Shown: positions 45,026 through 56,139, numbered from the stretch's first letter. The stretch: DNA of 64,000 nucleotides from Cryoendolithus antarcticus (GCA_002077065.1 NAJO01000029.1:1-64000), one strand, 5' to 3'. Numbers and translations are program-made. Notes: a model not told the origin generated them from the sequence alone.

Positions 45026-46523
45026 TTGACTAACCGTAGTATTCAAATCATAGTTGTCGGTGCCGGCCTTGGAGGTGTTGGAGCAGCTATTGCGCTGCTG
45101 CTCGCTGGCCATGATGTGCAAATATTCGAAGCAGCATCAGAAATCGCAGAAGTCGGGGCCGGAGTTCAGGTGCTTCCCAACAGCAGTCGTGTGTTGCAAT
45201 CATGGGGCATGAAAGATTCCCTCGATCGATACTCAACCAAGCCCTCAAGAGTCAACATGCTCGGCTGGAAGGGCAACTTGATCTCCCACATGGACTTCGA
45301 AGAGTCAGCTTCCAGGTACCCGGGAACGTTCTACTGGGACTTCCATCGAGCGAGCTGCACCAGTGTCTTTTAGATAGAGCAGTCGAACTGGGTGCCGAGA
45401 TCCGGGTCAGATCTCGAGTTCTAGACGTCCAGATCCACGATTCTGGTGATTCAGCAACCCTCATTCTGGGCAATGGCGAAGAGCACACTGCCGATCTAGT
45501 CGTCGGCGCGGACGGCATCAACAGCCGTCTGCGGGAGATCATGCTAGGTCATCCGGATCCGCCACAATTGTCAGGTGATCTAGCGTATCGGCTGTTGCTT
45601 TCTACCAAAGAAATGCTGAAAGACCCTGAGCTCGCATCTTTTGTCACGGACCCTCACGTCATTTACTGGCTTGGACCAGACGCTCATGCAGGTCAGTCCA
45701 CTTGTCTTCTAAGGCACCCTGTGTTTTTCATACGAATCATACGCTACATCTTACTGACTATGTACGTGCTTCACAGTGAACTACGTCCTTCGCGGTGGCG
45801 AGCTGTTCAACATGGTCTTCCTAGTAATTGACGACATGCCGGCCGGTGCCAATACACTCGCTAGCAATGTCGACGAAATGCGACCTTTGTATGAAGGCTG
45901 GGATCCACGCATACCCAAGCTGCTCAATCTTTGTGAGTCCGTATATAAGTGGCGCCTTTGCATCCGACCAGGCATGGAGACGTGGAGTCATCCGTCTGGC
46001 GCCTTCACGCTACTGGGCGATGCAGTGCACGCTACATTGCCCTATCTGGCGTCCGGGTGAGTATCTCTAGTACTTCATTGGTCTCGTCCCACTGTTGACA
46101 TTTTGCAGTGCTGGCATGGCTCTCGAAGACGCTGCTGTCCTGGGCGAGCTGTTCGGACGCAGTAAAATCCCTCGTGCGCCCGCAGAGAAGCAGCGTTTGT
46201 TAGCAGTATACGAGCGATGCAGGAAGCCTCGCACAGAAATGGTAGTTCAAAGAGGCAACCGTCAGCAGTGGCTGTATCATCTTCACGACGGTCCCGAGCA
46301 GAGGGAGAGAGATCGAGCGATGCAAGCTCTGGAGGAAGGAGAGGCTCTGGCATGGCGAGACTCTGGCTTATCAGCGAGATTGCTTGGGTACAAGGTCGAG
46401 ATTGATGTCGATACTCACTGGGGCTCGCCCGATACCAGAGAGAAGCTGTCGCAGCATGACCCAGTGTTCACAGAGCGAGTGCTGCTGTACTGTAGAATGT
46501 ACCTGCATCTTTCGAGAGCGTGA
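45026..46523 (+). pseudogene. FAD-dependent monooxygenase (salicylate-hydroxylase-like) with a 1-nt deletion
   Basis: The FAD domain starts 'IQIIVVGAGLGGVGAAIAL' (GxGxxG, near 45047) and continues 'GAGVQVLPNSSRVLQSWGM'. At about 45350, 'YWDFHRA' in one frame runs into 'ELHQCLLDRAVELGAEI' in the next. One base is missing, and without it the reading frame ends at a TAG (45372). The rest is sound: 'LVVGADGINSRLRE' (DG motif), intron 45692-45776, 'GAFTLLGDAVHATLPYLASG' (GD motif), intron 46057-46108, 'AGMALEDAAVLGELF', and the stop at 46521. Upstream of 45047 no ATG-bearing exon joins cleanly. Intact relatives hydroxylate aromatic or N-heteroaromatic acids with NAD(P)H. Confidence 0.78.
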
Positions 46524-46706
46524 AAAGCTCAATGGAAGACGCTTCTTGCTGGCGCATCTATCTACCACTTCGTCACAACGGAGGTTCTGTCAAGGTACCG
46601 TTGAGCAGTATAAGATAACAGGAAACCCATTTTGTCAGGCACGCTCATGGGAAAACCAGCTCAGTATGTATCGCTCGACTGGGTGCGTGAATGAGCCTGC
46701 GCTGAC

Positions 46707-47887
46707 ATGCTTACCCTCATTCGAAGGAGCGATTGCCAGACCGCTGGAGCATTTCCCCATTCGTCGGAGACACTTGTGAGCCTCGAGGATCGGTGGCGAG
46801 AGGCGATGCACATGGAGCAGCGTAAACGATTGGCGCTGCTCTGTTTTCTCTGGGACGTGCAACATGCTCTGCTATTCTCCCAGAGCCTATGCATGTCCGC
46901 GTTCGAGCTTCGGTCCTCACTCCCGTGCGATCCATCGTCATGGGAGGCTGAGACTGCTGCAGAGTGGGCGACATATGGAGGCACCCCAGAGCCTCGCTTC
47001 TTGGCCACGTTGAAGACTTTCATGAACCCCGATGCGTCAGCAACAACGCCAAAGCTGAATGCACTATCAAGCCAGCTTATACTGCATGGCTTGATGTCCA
47101 TTGCATGGGACTTGAAAAGGCGAGATCAAACATCCCTCGGTACGTAATGTTCATCATCCTAATCTGACACCCATGCTGATCGCTTCAACAGGCTCGAGCG
47201 GACCGACTTCAGACTGGCAAACGCGTCTCGGCGCTTCCTACGACATGTGGAGGGTAGACTTCGATGCATACTGCATGGACATGACAAAACAGCTCAGGAA
47301 CAGCCCTGCGGCAAGAGAAGACTTCACCCGCTTCAGCACGAGCACCCGAGCAATTTACCACGCAGCTCAGCTGATACTGCACGTCGAAAGTTCTCGATTT
47401 GCAAATCTACGCGGGAGCAAAGCACATCCTCGGCCGTCCTGTAGCGCCGCATGACTACTAACGGTCTCGAAAGCTGATGAAGCGCTGGGTCAGCGATGAT
47501 GGTCCAAAGGCCGCCGTAGCCGCCTCGCACGCCGCACACCTCCTCAGAGATGGGCTGACGCATCTGGAAGATTGGGACACCGATCAGACATTCCATTATC
47601 CATGGTGTCTCTACCTTGCCACACTGACCTCTTGGGCATTTCACCGCGCACCCAACGACGAAGACGGCGGAATTACGTCTACCGAGATATCTGCGCCAGA
47701 GAAGCGGAACGATCGCTCAATGAACGCTCTTGTCAGTAGCATGACGTCTGCAGGACCGGAAGGCTTGAGTCGCGTGGTCGGCAAGCTAGACACTCGCGGG
47801 CTAGTGCATGTCATTGCTGCTCACCTGGGAGGAGTGCGATGGGCTGTGGTACATGAAAGCATGAAGGTTCTGAAAGGTTTGTCATGA
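46707..47887 (+). pseudogene. Truncated, broken fungal transcription factor (fungal-specific TF domain)
   Basis: Only the middle-homology and C-terminal region remains: 'RKRLALLCFLWDVQHALLFSQSLCMSAFELRSSLPCD', 'LHGLMSIAWDLKRRDQTSLG', an intron (47140-47191), then 'AIYHAAQLILHVE'. A +1 shift in a run of three A at about 47387 moves the frame to 'LDLQIYAGAKHILGRPVAPHDY'. An in-frame TAA (47459-47461) sits where relatives have Gln (DYQRSRK), and the frame continues to 47887. There is no zinc-finger DNA-binding part: only 183 bases separate the piece from the preceding gene. The fragment resembles the C2H2-type regulators that accompany catabolic clusters. It cannot encode a working regulator. 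Confidence 0.72.
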
Positions 47888-47928
47888 TCATGGTTATGAT
47901 GATGGCAATGTCGACTACTCTATAGAGG

Positions 47929-48954
47929 TCACCTGCTGCCCTTCCTTTTACTTCCTGTCAGGAATCCACTCCAGATCTCCCCAGCCTTTCCCAGACCCTT
48001 TCGAACGTCAAGCTCGAACTCGTCGAAGGCTTTCTGCAGTGCGTGGGCGGATGTGTCGTGCTCTGTGGGCTCATCAGTAATGTCCCCATCAGCCTCTCGA
48101 GAGGGTGGATTGACAGCATGTGCGATAAGCGGCCCAGGCTCATGCTCTGGAGCAGGTGGGTGCGAAGCGAGTGGGCTCGGTGGCGCGCCCAAGCTGCGGC
48201 GTTTGCGACGCTGAGCACTGCTCACCACGTCGTCGAGCGACGGCTTTCGTTCCGGCACTGGCGGAGCATCCGGGAGCGTGATGTTCTGCAGGTCCGGTGC
48301 AGCAGTAGAGTTGCCAAGGACGGACGACTTCGACGGCCGTGGCGGCTCGCCGACAGCCGTCGGCGTCATGACAGCGACCCCGATGTCCTGAGTCCGGCCC
48401 TGCGCAATACTAAATTGCTTCCCCCACCGACACTCACTAGGGTAATCGCAGTTCGCCCAGCAGTCCTTTTTGGTCGGAGAACTAGCCACCTCGCTTACAA
48501 TCTGCTCACCTCTCAACATCTTCGCCAGCCTAACCTGCCCAGCCACATCTCTCCTCCACTCGCCCCTAGCCTTCCAGCCCGCGTAGTCGAACTCGCTAGC
48601 ACACGCTCTACCCTTCTTACAGCTCCGCTTACCGGTCTTGCGATCTCGCTTCCAGACCGGTGTGCCAGCACAGAAATAGTGACCATCATCTAAGCAGCGG
48701 CGGGTCGTGCCAAGCGCGTAAATTCGCGAGCAGAGATGACATTGCCAAAGCCATTTGAGGGGTTGAGGGGGCGGTGGGGGAAGGATTAGGGATGTGGGTT
48801 TGAAGTGGAAAGACAGGGATGGTGGGAAGCTGGGCTTGTGTGGCGAAAGGGGAGATAATGGGGAGAACGGGGAAGGTGGGACTGCCAGGCGGGAGGACCG
48901 GAATGGAGTCGGTGCAAGGTCGAGCGTTGTGGGGAGAGGTGCTGTACGCTTCAT
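47929..48954 (-). CDS. Conserved Cys-rich fungal protein, function unknown
   Basis: Single exon of 341 aa starting at 'MKRTAPLPTTLDLAP'; an upstream extension of the same frame to 49167 looks like leader. After a Pro/Ser-rich N-terminus comes a Cys-rich core: 'WLWQCHLCSRIYALGTTRRCLDDGHYFC', 'GKRSCKKGRACASEFDY', 'KKDCWANCDYPSECRWGKQF'. The spacing (CxxC, CxxD-H-F-C, C-x-N-C) suggests metal binding, possibly zinc-ribbon-like. The C-terminal half is disordered and ends in a short helix 'LQKAFDEFELDVRKGLGKAGEIW'. I have seen this pattern in uncharacterised ascomycete proteins and assign no function. Confidence 0.7.
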   Translation of the reverse strand: MKRTAPLPTTLDLAPTPFRSSRLAVPPSPFSPLSPLSPHKPSFPPSLSFHFKPTSLILPPPPPQPLKWLWQCHLCSRIYALGTTRRCLDDGHYFCAGTPVWKRDRKTGKRSCKKGRACASEFDYAGWKARGEWRRDVAGQVRLAKMLRGEQIVSEVASSPTKKDCWANCDYPSECRWGKQFSIAQGRTQDIGVAVMTPTAVGEPPRPSKSSVLGNSTAAPDLQNITLPDAPPVPERKPSLDDVVSSAQRRKRRSLGAPPSPLASHPPAPEHEPGPLIAHAVNPPSREADGDITDEPTEHDTSAHALQKAFDEFELDVRKGLGKAGEIWSGFLTGSKRKGSR

Positions 48955-49759
48955 ATTGCTGTTGTGATTTTGGTGTTGGATGGGATCACTTCGGTCCAGG
49001 TAATGAGCGTGAAGACGAAGTCCAGCTTTGAAGTCCAGTAGCGAAACGACGAAGCGTTGAAGACTCGAGCTGTGGCCCGAGAAACCTGTGGTACAATAAG
49101 TGCGATCGTGCAAGCAAGAACACACTTCAGCGACAGTGAAAAGAGCAAGTAGGGAAAGCTGAAACAATGTGCTCGCAATAGTCGTACACCCTGTCTCATT
49201 GACCTACAATCTTACATACATCTCATCATCTCAGACATCATCAATCCGCGTGGTCCTTTGTCTCACCACGTTCGAGGCTGAACCGCCATGTGCGACTTCT
49301 TTGTTGCCCTCGTAGTAATCATGCGACCGAGGTTCTGGTACCCTCGAATTACTTTGTTCCGTCGGCGATACTCTCGCAATGACGCACTTCGGATGGTATC
49401 GCGCTGGCTGGTGGTCCGTCGCCTGGTCTCGTGTCGACGTAAGGCATCACCGTCGGCTGTGGAAGCACAAGATAGGCGGTTTGCACAAATATGCTTGCCC
49501 GTTCAGTGCAGCAAGCTTCCTCGCCTTCGCCCACCGCTGGCTTGCACATCGTGTCTAGTGGCTTCCGAGGTAGCCTGGAGATCCTCTGAGTGCGAGCAGC
49601 GTTGCTAGGAAGTCATGCAAGGGTGGCTAGTGCAGCACTTGCGGTTGAGGCGCAACATTACTGCCTTCTTATGGAGGGGAAGAGCGGGTAGGTCGCGTAT
49701 CGTTGTGGCCCACATAGGCAGACTGCTTTCCGATAAAGCATCCCCATGGCCTCCAGTAA
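48955..49759. other. intergenic region
   Basis: About 800 bases between the start of the Cys-rich gene and the 3' end of the sorting nexin. Plus-strand frames here (for example 49288-49608) are Arg/Cys-rich and unsupported. Confidence 0.4.
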
Positions 49760-52700
49760 TCAATGCGTCATCACCTTTAGCGCCTGCAAGAACAGCCCGA
49801 AGATTAACCCCCTCGACACCTCAGGAATCTGCAGACAATCAAAGACCTTCCCCAACGCCTCTCCGCTAGCAGCAGCGCCCATGACACTCGTAAGCGCCTG
49901 CGGCATCCCATTCTGCACTAGCAATCTCCTGGCTTTGACTCTCAACGCCTCCTTCTCCTCATCGCTTTTGGGTGGGTAGTCCCTGGCCCAGATCTCCAGC
50001 TCTTCAGCTGTAGGCAGCGCGTTCTCGCGAAGCTTCTGTAAGTGCGCTGCCATGCCGGCGTCAGAGAGGTTGGAATCTAGGAGGGACGTTTGGAGGAGGT
50101 CGCGGATACTGGCGAGCTGAGGATTACCAGGGCGGAGGAGAAAGGTCTTGGCTGCAGCGAGGAGGGTGCGGCGGATTTGCCAGGCGGAGCTAAGGGTGTA
50201 GAGTTCGGTGATCACGGCGAAGATGAGCTCCACCGCTACAGCAGTCTCTTGTTCGGTGATAGGAGGCTTTGTCTTGGGCTTTGGTGGTGTAGAAAGTTCG
50301 GGCGCTGGGGTGGCCGGTAGGGGGCGTTCGAGGTCAGCTGATGCTGTGATGCTTTGATCGAGGTTGGAAGATCGGAAGGTGTCGACGCTTGCTCTTGCAG
50401 GTCGAGCAGGTGAGCCGTAGTCATCTGTGATGTCTGATGGCGGTGGCGGTAAATTAAAAGTCTCTTCTACCGCAGCTGCCACTTCTCGTGGCACTGGCTG
50501 GGCGGCTGGCGATATGATGGAAGCAGGCCGGCTTGACTCGCCGCTTGTGCGTTGCGATGGCACCTGAGCTCGTCGCGAAGACCGTGCACTGCTCATTGTC
50601 GCTGTGCTGCCAGTACGCTCGAGTGAAGTGGTGGACATCGATCGCACAGACTCCTCGCTCTGCTTGGCCGAGGTCATCGAGCCAAGATACGTGTCTGTCA
50701 TGAAAGCTTGGCCCATGCTTGGGTTCGATTTGTGCTCCGGACGGGCGGCTTGGGCTGCACTCGGCTGAGGCACAGCAGACAGCGCAGCACCCGGTCGCTT
50801 GCCACCGACCAAGCCAGCAACATTGCCGAAGAATGCCTTGCCACCGCCAGCCACCCCGCCAGCAACGTCTTTGGGTGCCTTCGCCAGTACATCGATCATG
50901 TTACCACCAAATTTGCCAAAGGTCTCGGGTGTCGGCCAGCCAAACGGCTTGCCTTTCTCACCCGGCGATCTCGTAGTGGCATTCTCCTTCTCCAGGAAGC
51001 GCTTCATCCCCTCACTTTCTGCGAGTGTCGGAAAGCGTACTGCAGCAGTAAGATACTTCTCCAAGTCCATACGTAACGCAGCTTTGGTGTTTCCTCTCCA
51101 TCTTGGCAGATCAGAGTGCGACTCAGTGAATTTGGCACCTGTAATCACACTGATTCGACGAAGTACCTCATGTAAGACCTCGAAGTCAGCATACTTGCGA
51201 GGAATCATCCAGCCAGGGTATGCGGAAGATGAGGGTTCAATCTGGATCATGTAGTCGACAGTGGGCTTGCTCTTAATCGAACTGCGATCTCCGGGTACAG
51301 AGTCATCAAATATCGAGATGATAGCTTTATGCAATGTGAACTGCGGCTGCTCCTTGCCTGCCCTGACGGGCGATTCGCTCAGTGCTGTTGGCTGTGCGGT
51401 GGGCAGTAGCTGGTCGAAAGTAGTGAATGGCTGTTTCAATGTCGGTGTTACTGGCCTGGGATCAGTTGCGGACCTTGTCGGACTGGTTATACTCGATGCA
51501 TCTGTCGCGTACACACTCCGCTCTTGATGGTCTCTATCGCTGTCGCTCGATGTAGGCGTCAGCGCGCCGTGAGTTCCGGACAGGTCTGACATGTCTTCGC
51601 CACTACTGCTGGCGGTCGCCAAGCTGCCGCGACCCTCATGGCTCTGCCGTTGGTCTTCTTCAATCATGAGCTGCGTCAACCTCTGAGCTTCCTTCGTCGC
51701 CTCGTCCATCGCTTCCTCAGCTCGGCTGATTTGTCGCTTGTGCACAAGTTCTGATCGAGACTCTTCCTCCTTCTGGCTCGCAACAGCCTTGCTTGCACGG
51801 TCGCCATCAGTCTTCGGTGGAATCGCGTTGATCTGCCGTCCCTCGACACCCGCATCCACAAGCTCCATGACTTCCTTGGTCGTCTCTGACTCCTCTAGCC
51901 CGTACACGATCCACTCGTTGATCCACTCCGGTCGTGAGCATAAGGTAACAGTGGCACCCAGCACCAAGTGCGCAAGGATTTCTCTCAAGAACGAGTGTAA
52001 AGGTGGGCAGTTGTAGGCTTTCGGATCCAGGTAGGCTTCAATAGTATCTTCAGCCACAGCTTTCAGCTTGCTGTCTTGGTACTTGACGTCGAGGATGTGA
52101 GTGAGATTGCTGTCCGGTTTCAGCCTCAAATAAGTAGCCACGGCATCCTCCGCTGCAGCGTTTGGCGACGCATTGAGTGCAGCCGACAGCTCGTTCAGAA
52201 ACACGATAATGATGCTGCTGGCGTTCGTGACAAAGTCAAGAAAAGCATCAGCTGGTCGCTTCCTCTCCAGATGACCAGACAATGACAGCAGGAATGCAAC
52301 GAAAGTCCGCTTGCATGAGGCTGGAAATGACAGCTCGCCTGGCAACGTTGGATCGTACCAATAGTGGACATAGTCCTTGATCACAGCGTTGGCAAAGTTG
52401 TCAAGTGCCTTGGCGGTTTCGGGCTCAAATCGCGTGAAGTCCAGCTGCTGGTTCGCGCACACCTTTGAATCCTCCTTGTCCTGCTCTGATTTTCCTCCAT
52501 TCGACTTCCGCAGATCGAGGAGTCTCCTAGCCACCTCGATGCCGGCCTCCTTGCGTCGTGACAGATTCCCTCCCCCATCACCGCTGCGACCAGAGCTGGC
52601 ATCCCAAGTCGCGTGCAGCACCACCCCACCAGCGATGCCGATTACGACCAGCCCGACGCGACCAAGCACGAAGTATGTTGTCGCGCCTAAGCCTACCAGA

Positions 52701-52924
52701 CATGCGCCAAGGGTCTCATTGCTCGCAGTAGAAAGGAAGTGTAGCGCTTTGTCCGTGACTTGTTGTAGCGCGATAGTCCAATCAGTGCTGTCCGTCGCCG
52801 TCGCTGATCGCACCGCCGCATCACTCAGGATACTGGGCTTGATGTCGTCCTGTGTCTCCGGTTCGGCCTTGAAAGCATCTTGCGTAACGTCGCTGACGGG
52901 CAGCGGCTTCTCCTGATCATCCAT
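49760..52924 (-). CDS. PXA-PX-nexin C sorting nexin
   Basis: Single exon of 1054 aa from the ATG at 52924. A hydrophobic hairpin (about residues 70-100, 'TTYFVLGRVGLVVIGIAGGVV') anchors it in a membrane. A PXA domain covers roughly residues 170-340 ('DNFANAVIKDYVHYWYDP', 'LREILAHLVLGATV'). A PX domain lies near 525-640 ('YMIQIEP', 'WMIPRKYADFEVLHEVL', 'LPRWRGNTKAALRMDLEKYL'), followed by a long Ser/Pro-rich linker and a nexin C-terminal domain (about 895-1050, 'VELIFAVITELYTLSSAWQIRRTLL'). This is the layout of Mdm1/Snx13/Snx25-type tethers that act at endosome or ER contact sites. The N-terminal hairpin fits ER anchoring. No break is seen. Confidence 0.9.
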   Translation of the reverse strand: MDDQEKPLPVSDVTQDAFKAEPETQDDIKPSILSDAAVRSATATDSTDWTIALQQVTDKALHFLSTASNETLGACLVGLGATTYFVLGRVGLVVIGIAGGVVLHATWDASSGRSGDGGGNLSRRKEAGIEVARRLLDLRKSNGGKSEQDKEDSKVCANQQLDFTRFEPETAKALDNFANAVIKDYVHYWYDPTLPGELSFPASCKRTFVAFLLSLSGHLERKRPADAFLDFVTNASSIIIVFLNELSAALNASPNAAAEDAVATYLRLKPDSNLTHILDVKYQDSKLKAVAEDTIEAYLDPKAYNCPPLHSFLREILAHLVLGATVTLCSRPEWINEWIVYGLEESETTKEVMELVDAGVEGRQINAIPPKTDGDRASKAVASQKEEESRSELVHKRQISRAEEAMDEATKEAQRLTQLMIEEDQRQSHEGRGSLATASSSGEDMSDLSGTHGALTPTSSDSDRDHQERSVYATDASSITSPTRSATDPRPVTPTLKQPFTTFDQLLPTAQPTALSESPVRAGKEQPQFTLHKAIISIFDDSVPGDRSSIKSKPTVDYMIQIEPSSSAYPGWMIPRKYADFEVLHEVLRRISVITGAKFTESHSDLPRWRGNTKAALRMDLEKYLTAAVRFPTLAESEGMKRFLEKENATTRSPGEKGKPFGWPTPETFGKFGGNMIDVLAKAPKDVAGGVAGGGKAFFGNVAGLVGGKRPGAALSAVPQPSAAQAARPEHKSNPSMGQAFMTDTYLGSMTSAKQSEESVRSMSTTSLERTGSTATMSSARSSRRAQVPSQRTSGESSRPASIISPAAQPVPREVAAAVEETFNLPPPPSDITDDYGSPARPARASVDTFRSSNLDQSITASADLERPLPATPAPELSTPPKPKTKPPITEQETAVAVELIFAVITELYTLSSAWQIRRTLLAAAKTFLLRPGNPQLASIRDLLQTSLLDSNLSDAGMAAHLQKLRENALPTAEELEIWARDYPPKSDEEKEALRVKARRLLVQNGMPQALTSVMGAAASGEALGKVFDCLQIPEVSRGLIFGLFLQALKVMTH

Positions 52925-53280
52925 TGTCGCGTAGCTGGCCACCCTCGCTCATCTTGCGATAGTGCGCATGAAACACCCGCTCATGATCCGGACGATCCTA
53001 GCGGACATGGAATCGTCACTCGAGAATGAGGGGATGGGTCCTAAACATATGCGATCTCGAGTAAGCACGCCCCTCGTCGAAGTCAAGTCTTGGCGTTGAC
53101 AACCATGTGGCATTGGCTTTGAGTCACGACAAGACAAAGTTTTGGGACAACAATACAAAAACATTCAGGCATACGAGTGACGCCCACATCTCAGGCATTC
53201 ATACCTAGAAAGACACTCGAGGATCCAAGAGCCCGTTGAATCTCCAGAATACCGGCCACTTGGCCCAAAACCCACCCACC
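52925..53280. other. divergent promoter between sorting nexin and TYS1
   Basis: About 350 bases between the two starts. No further gene is seen. Confidence 0.45.
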
Positions 53281-54519
53281 ATGGCGTCCCAAACAGCAGA
53301 CCAGAAAATGGCCCTCATAACCTCCAACCTCCAAGAAGTCCTGAACCCCGAAATCATCCAAGAGATCCTCACCAAGAACGAACGCCCCCTAAAAATCTAC
53401 TGGGGCACCGCCACAACCGGAAAACCCCACTGCGGCTACTTCGTCCCCATGCTCAAAATCGCCCAGTTCCTAGCCGCAGGCTGCGAAGTCACAGTCCTAC
53501 TAGCAGACGTTCACGGCTTCCTCGATAATCTCAAAGCGCCGATCGAGCTCGTGAAGGAGCGCGTAGGCTACTATCGATTTGCTGTGACGGAAATCCTGAA
53601 AGCCGTGAATGTGGATGTGAGTAGGCTGAAATTCGTAACCGGCTCCGACTACCAGACCCGCGGCTCCGACCCAAAAGATCCATTCAAAGGCTACCCCTTC
53701 GATCTCCTCCGCCTGAGTACCTGCGTCTCCGGTCACGACGCCACGAAAGCCGGGTCCGAAGTCGTCAAACAAGTCGACGCCCCACCCTTGTCCTCGCAGA
53801 TCTACCCAGTCATGCAAGCCTTGGACGAAGAATACCTCGACGTCGACGCGCAATTCGGCGGCGTCGATCAGCGCAAGATCTTCACTTTAGCCGTCGAGGT
53901 TCTGCCCCGGATAGGCTACAGGAAACGCGCTCACCTCATGAACCCCCTAATCCCAGGATTACAAGAAGGAGGCAAAATGTCCTCTTCGGACCCAGATTCC
54001 AAGATCGACATCCTCGATCCACCAGACATCGTCCGCAAAAAGCTGAAGAAAGCCTTTTGCCCCCCAAAACAAGTCGAAGGCAACGGCGTCGTCTCCTTCG
54101 TCGAGCACGTTCTCCTCCCCGCTTCAGCTCTCCGCTCCCCGGACTCAACGCCTTCAATTTCCATCCCCCGACGAGACGCCGAACCTCTGGTCTACACATC
54201 CATCGACAAGCTGAAAGCCGACTACCTCGCCGACGTGCTACAACCTCAAGCACTCAAACCAGCTGTGACAGAAGCGTTGCTGGAGATTCTGGCGCCTATA
54301 CGGCAGGCTTATCAGGCGAGCGAGGAGTGGCAGGCTGTGGAGAAGAGGGGTTACCCGCCTCCCCCTGCGCCTGAAAAGAAGAAAAAGAAGGAGAAGAATT
54401 TGGGGAGTCGTTTCCCGGGTGCCGGGGCTTTGGAGGCGAAGCCTGATGGCCATGTGGAGGGGGAGGGGGCATTGGAGGTGAGTGTGGGCAGGGTGAAGGA
54501 GGCGAATGGGAGTACTTAA
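53281..54519 (+). CDS. TYS1: Tyrosyl-tRNA synthetase, cytoplasmic
   Basis: Single exon of 412 aa from the ATG at 53281, in the context accATGg. It is a class Ic synthetase: 'RPLKIYWGTATTGKPHCGYFVPMLKIAQFL' contains the HIGH-type signature (here GKPHCGYF), 'YPVMQALDEEYLDVDAQFGGVDQRKIF' binds tyrosine, and 'GLQEGGKMSSSDPDSKID' holds KMSSS near residue 233. A Lys-rich C-terminal tail (KKKKKEKNLG) is typical of fungal and plant cytosolic enzymes. It charges tRNA-Tyr. Codon use is notably C-ending, as in highly expressed genes. Confidence 0.95.
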   Translation: MASQTADQKMALITSNLQEVLNPEIIQEILTKNERPLKIYWGTATTGKPHCGYFVPMLKIAQFLAAGCEVTVLLADVHGFLDNLKAPIELVKERVGYYRFAVTEILKAVNVDVSRLKFVTGSDYQTRGSDPKDPFKGYPFDLLRLSTCVSGHDATKAGSEVVKQVDAPPLSSQIYPVMQALDEEYLDVDAQFGGVDQRKIFTLAVEVLPRIGYRKRAHLMNPLIPGLQEGGKMSSSDPDSKIDILDPPDIVRKKLKKAFCPPKQVEGNGVVSFVEHVLLPASALRSPDSTPSISIPRRDAEPLVYTSIDKLKADYLADVLQPQALKPAVTEALLEILAPIRQAYQASEEWQAVEKRGYPPPPAPEKKKKKEKNLGSRFPGAGALEAKPDGHVEGEGALEVSVGRVKEANGST

Positions 54520-54802
54520 GCTTCCGTTGCTAGCATCCATGACTAAGGTCACCGCATGAGTATTCGGGGTTGTAGCGTTTGCGCAAGCGGAAGTGGCATG
54601 GCGCATGTAGTCAACGAAAAGCGACGATTCTCTTCTACCTTTTGGTAGGGCAAAGGACAATGTTGAAGGTAGCCGACTTTGGAGGCAACGCTGCTTCATG
54701 AGTACATAATGCTATAGCCGACCTGCCTGAATCACATGAAAGCTAGTCTATAGCTAGCACCCACTGCAATGCACTTCCTCCAATGCTTCAATCCTTCACC
54801 AT

Positions 54803-55701
54803 CTACGACTCGTTGGCAAAAGCATCTGGGAAGCGACGAACGTTGTGCTCGACGGGACCCTTGTTGCGGAGGAACTGCACGTAGGCGCCATCGACGCGAA
54901 CTTGACCCTTCGAGCGCTTCTCGACGTACTCAGCGCGGTCGAGGGGAGTGAAGCCCCACTTCTTACTGACAATGATCTTTTGGCGGCCGGGGAACTTGTA
55001 CTGGCTGCGGCGGAGGGCCTCGATGGCGGTGGCGCGGTCTAGATAATTGTTAGTGTTTGAGATGAAGTGGAAATGATAAATATTCGGGAACGTACTGTTG
55101 TCGCGGGTGCGGAGCGAGAGCAGAATCTGGCCAATGTTGACGCGGGCAACGGAGCCGTTGGGCTTGCCGTAAGCGCCACGCATACCGGTTTGCAGCCTGT
55201 CGGCGCCGGCACATGACAACATCTTGTTGATGCGGACAACGTGGTATGGGTGTGCGCGGACACGCAGATGGAAGGACTCTTTTCCGCTCGTCTTGACCAT
55301 GTACCTGAGTTGTGCTGTTAGTATCGCTCTCTTCCATCAGACCTTCTGCAGTGTCTACGCACTTGTTTGCGCAAATACGGGCGGCCTCGAGGGCCTCGGA
55401 ACTCAACTGCTCATACTCGTTGGAGACGAGGTGGACGCAGAGGGGAAACTCGTCGACGTTTGCGCGCTTGCGGCCGAGATCGAAGATCCGAATCTTGGGG
55501 TCGGGGACACCGCGGTTGAAGCGAGACTTGGGGTATGGCTGTAATCTGCTGTCAGATGCTGTTCATTGCGTTGCCACTGTGCTCCTCATGCTGTTCCCGC
55601 TCCAATTTCGCAGTACAGCCATCGGAGGGGCGCTGAGAGCTTCGGGGCACTCGTACCTTGTTCTTGCAGTAGCGGTAACACCTTGCTGGACGACGCGCCA
55701 T
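54803..55701 (-). CDS. RPL10: 60S ribosomal protein uL16 (L10)
   Basis: Four exons: 55701-55657, 55538-55363, 55304-55096, 55038-54803; total 666 nt, 221 aa, the usual length. It reads '[15 protein letters not shown]', '[22 protein letters not shown]', '[26 protein letters not shown]', '[21 protein letters not shown]', '[24 protein letters not shown]' and ends '[10 protein letters not shown]'. uL16 is added late to 60S subunits and shapes the P-site and peptidyl-transferase environment. The intron before the last exon leaves an Asn where many species have Ser-Asn, consistent with normal variation. A second ribosomal gene, eL30, lies just upstream on the same strand. Confidence 0.95.
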
Positions 55702-56139
55702 TTGTGCGGTATTGATGGAGAGTGCTGGGTGGTGTGTGAGGGTGGAGGTGTCGAGAAGACAAAGTGACGATGACTTGAGGTGGGCGTGCCAAGACTTCGT
55801 GGATTGGAAATCGAACGTGGCCCGTGCGCAGGGCGAACTGACGAGACCAGGACGAAATGGAGCGAAGTCAGAGTGAGTCATTTGGAGTCAGATGAAGTGC
55901 GATGGACCGCTTGTGATGGTACATGTAGTACCCGTGAGAGGTGCACACGGATTGTCTATCGCTACGTGGGAGCTCCGAAGAACTTTCGCTGTACCTCGCT
56001 GCCCAGCGTTTGTACACTCGCTGCTACGCCAGGCGCGACATGCCCTTCAATTCATCGAGGACGGCTCAAGCGGTCACGGCTGAGATCATCATGCCTGAGC
56101 GTCGTACCTACTCACTCGCCATGTTCATCAAGACGCCAT
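55702..56139. other. promoter region of RPL10
   Basis: Over 400 bases between the RPL10 start and the RPL30 stop. Plus-strand frames crossing it are antisense shadows. No gene is seen. Confidence 0.45.
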
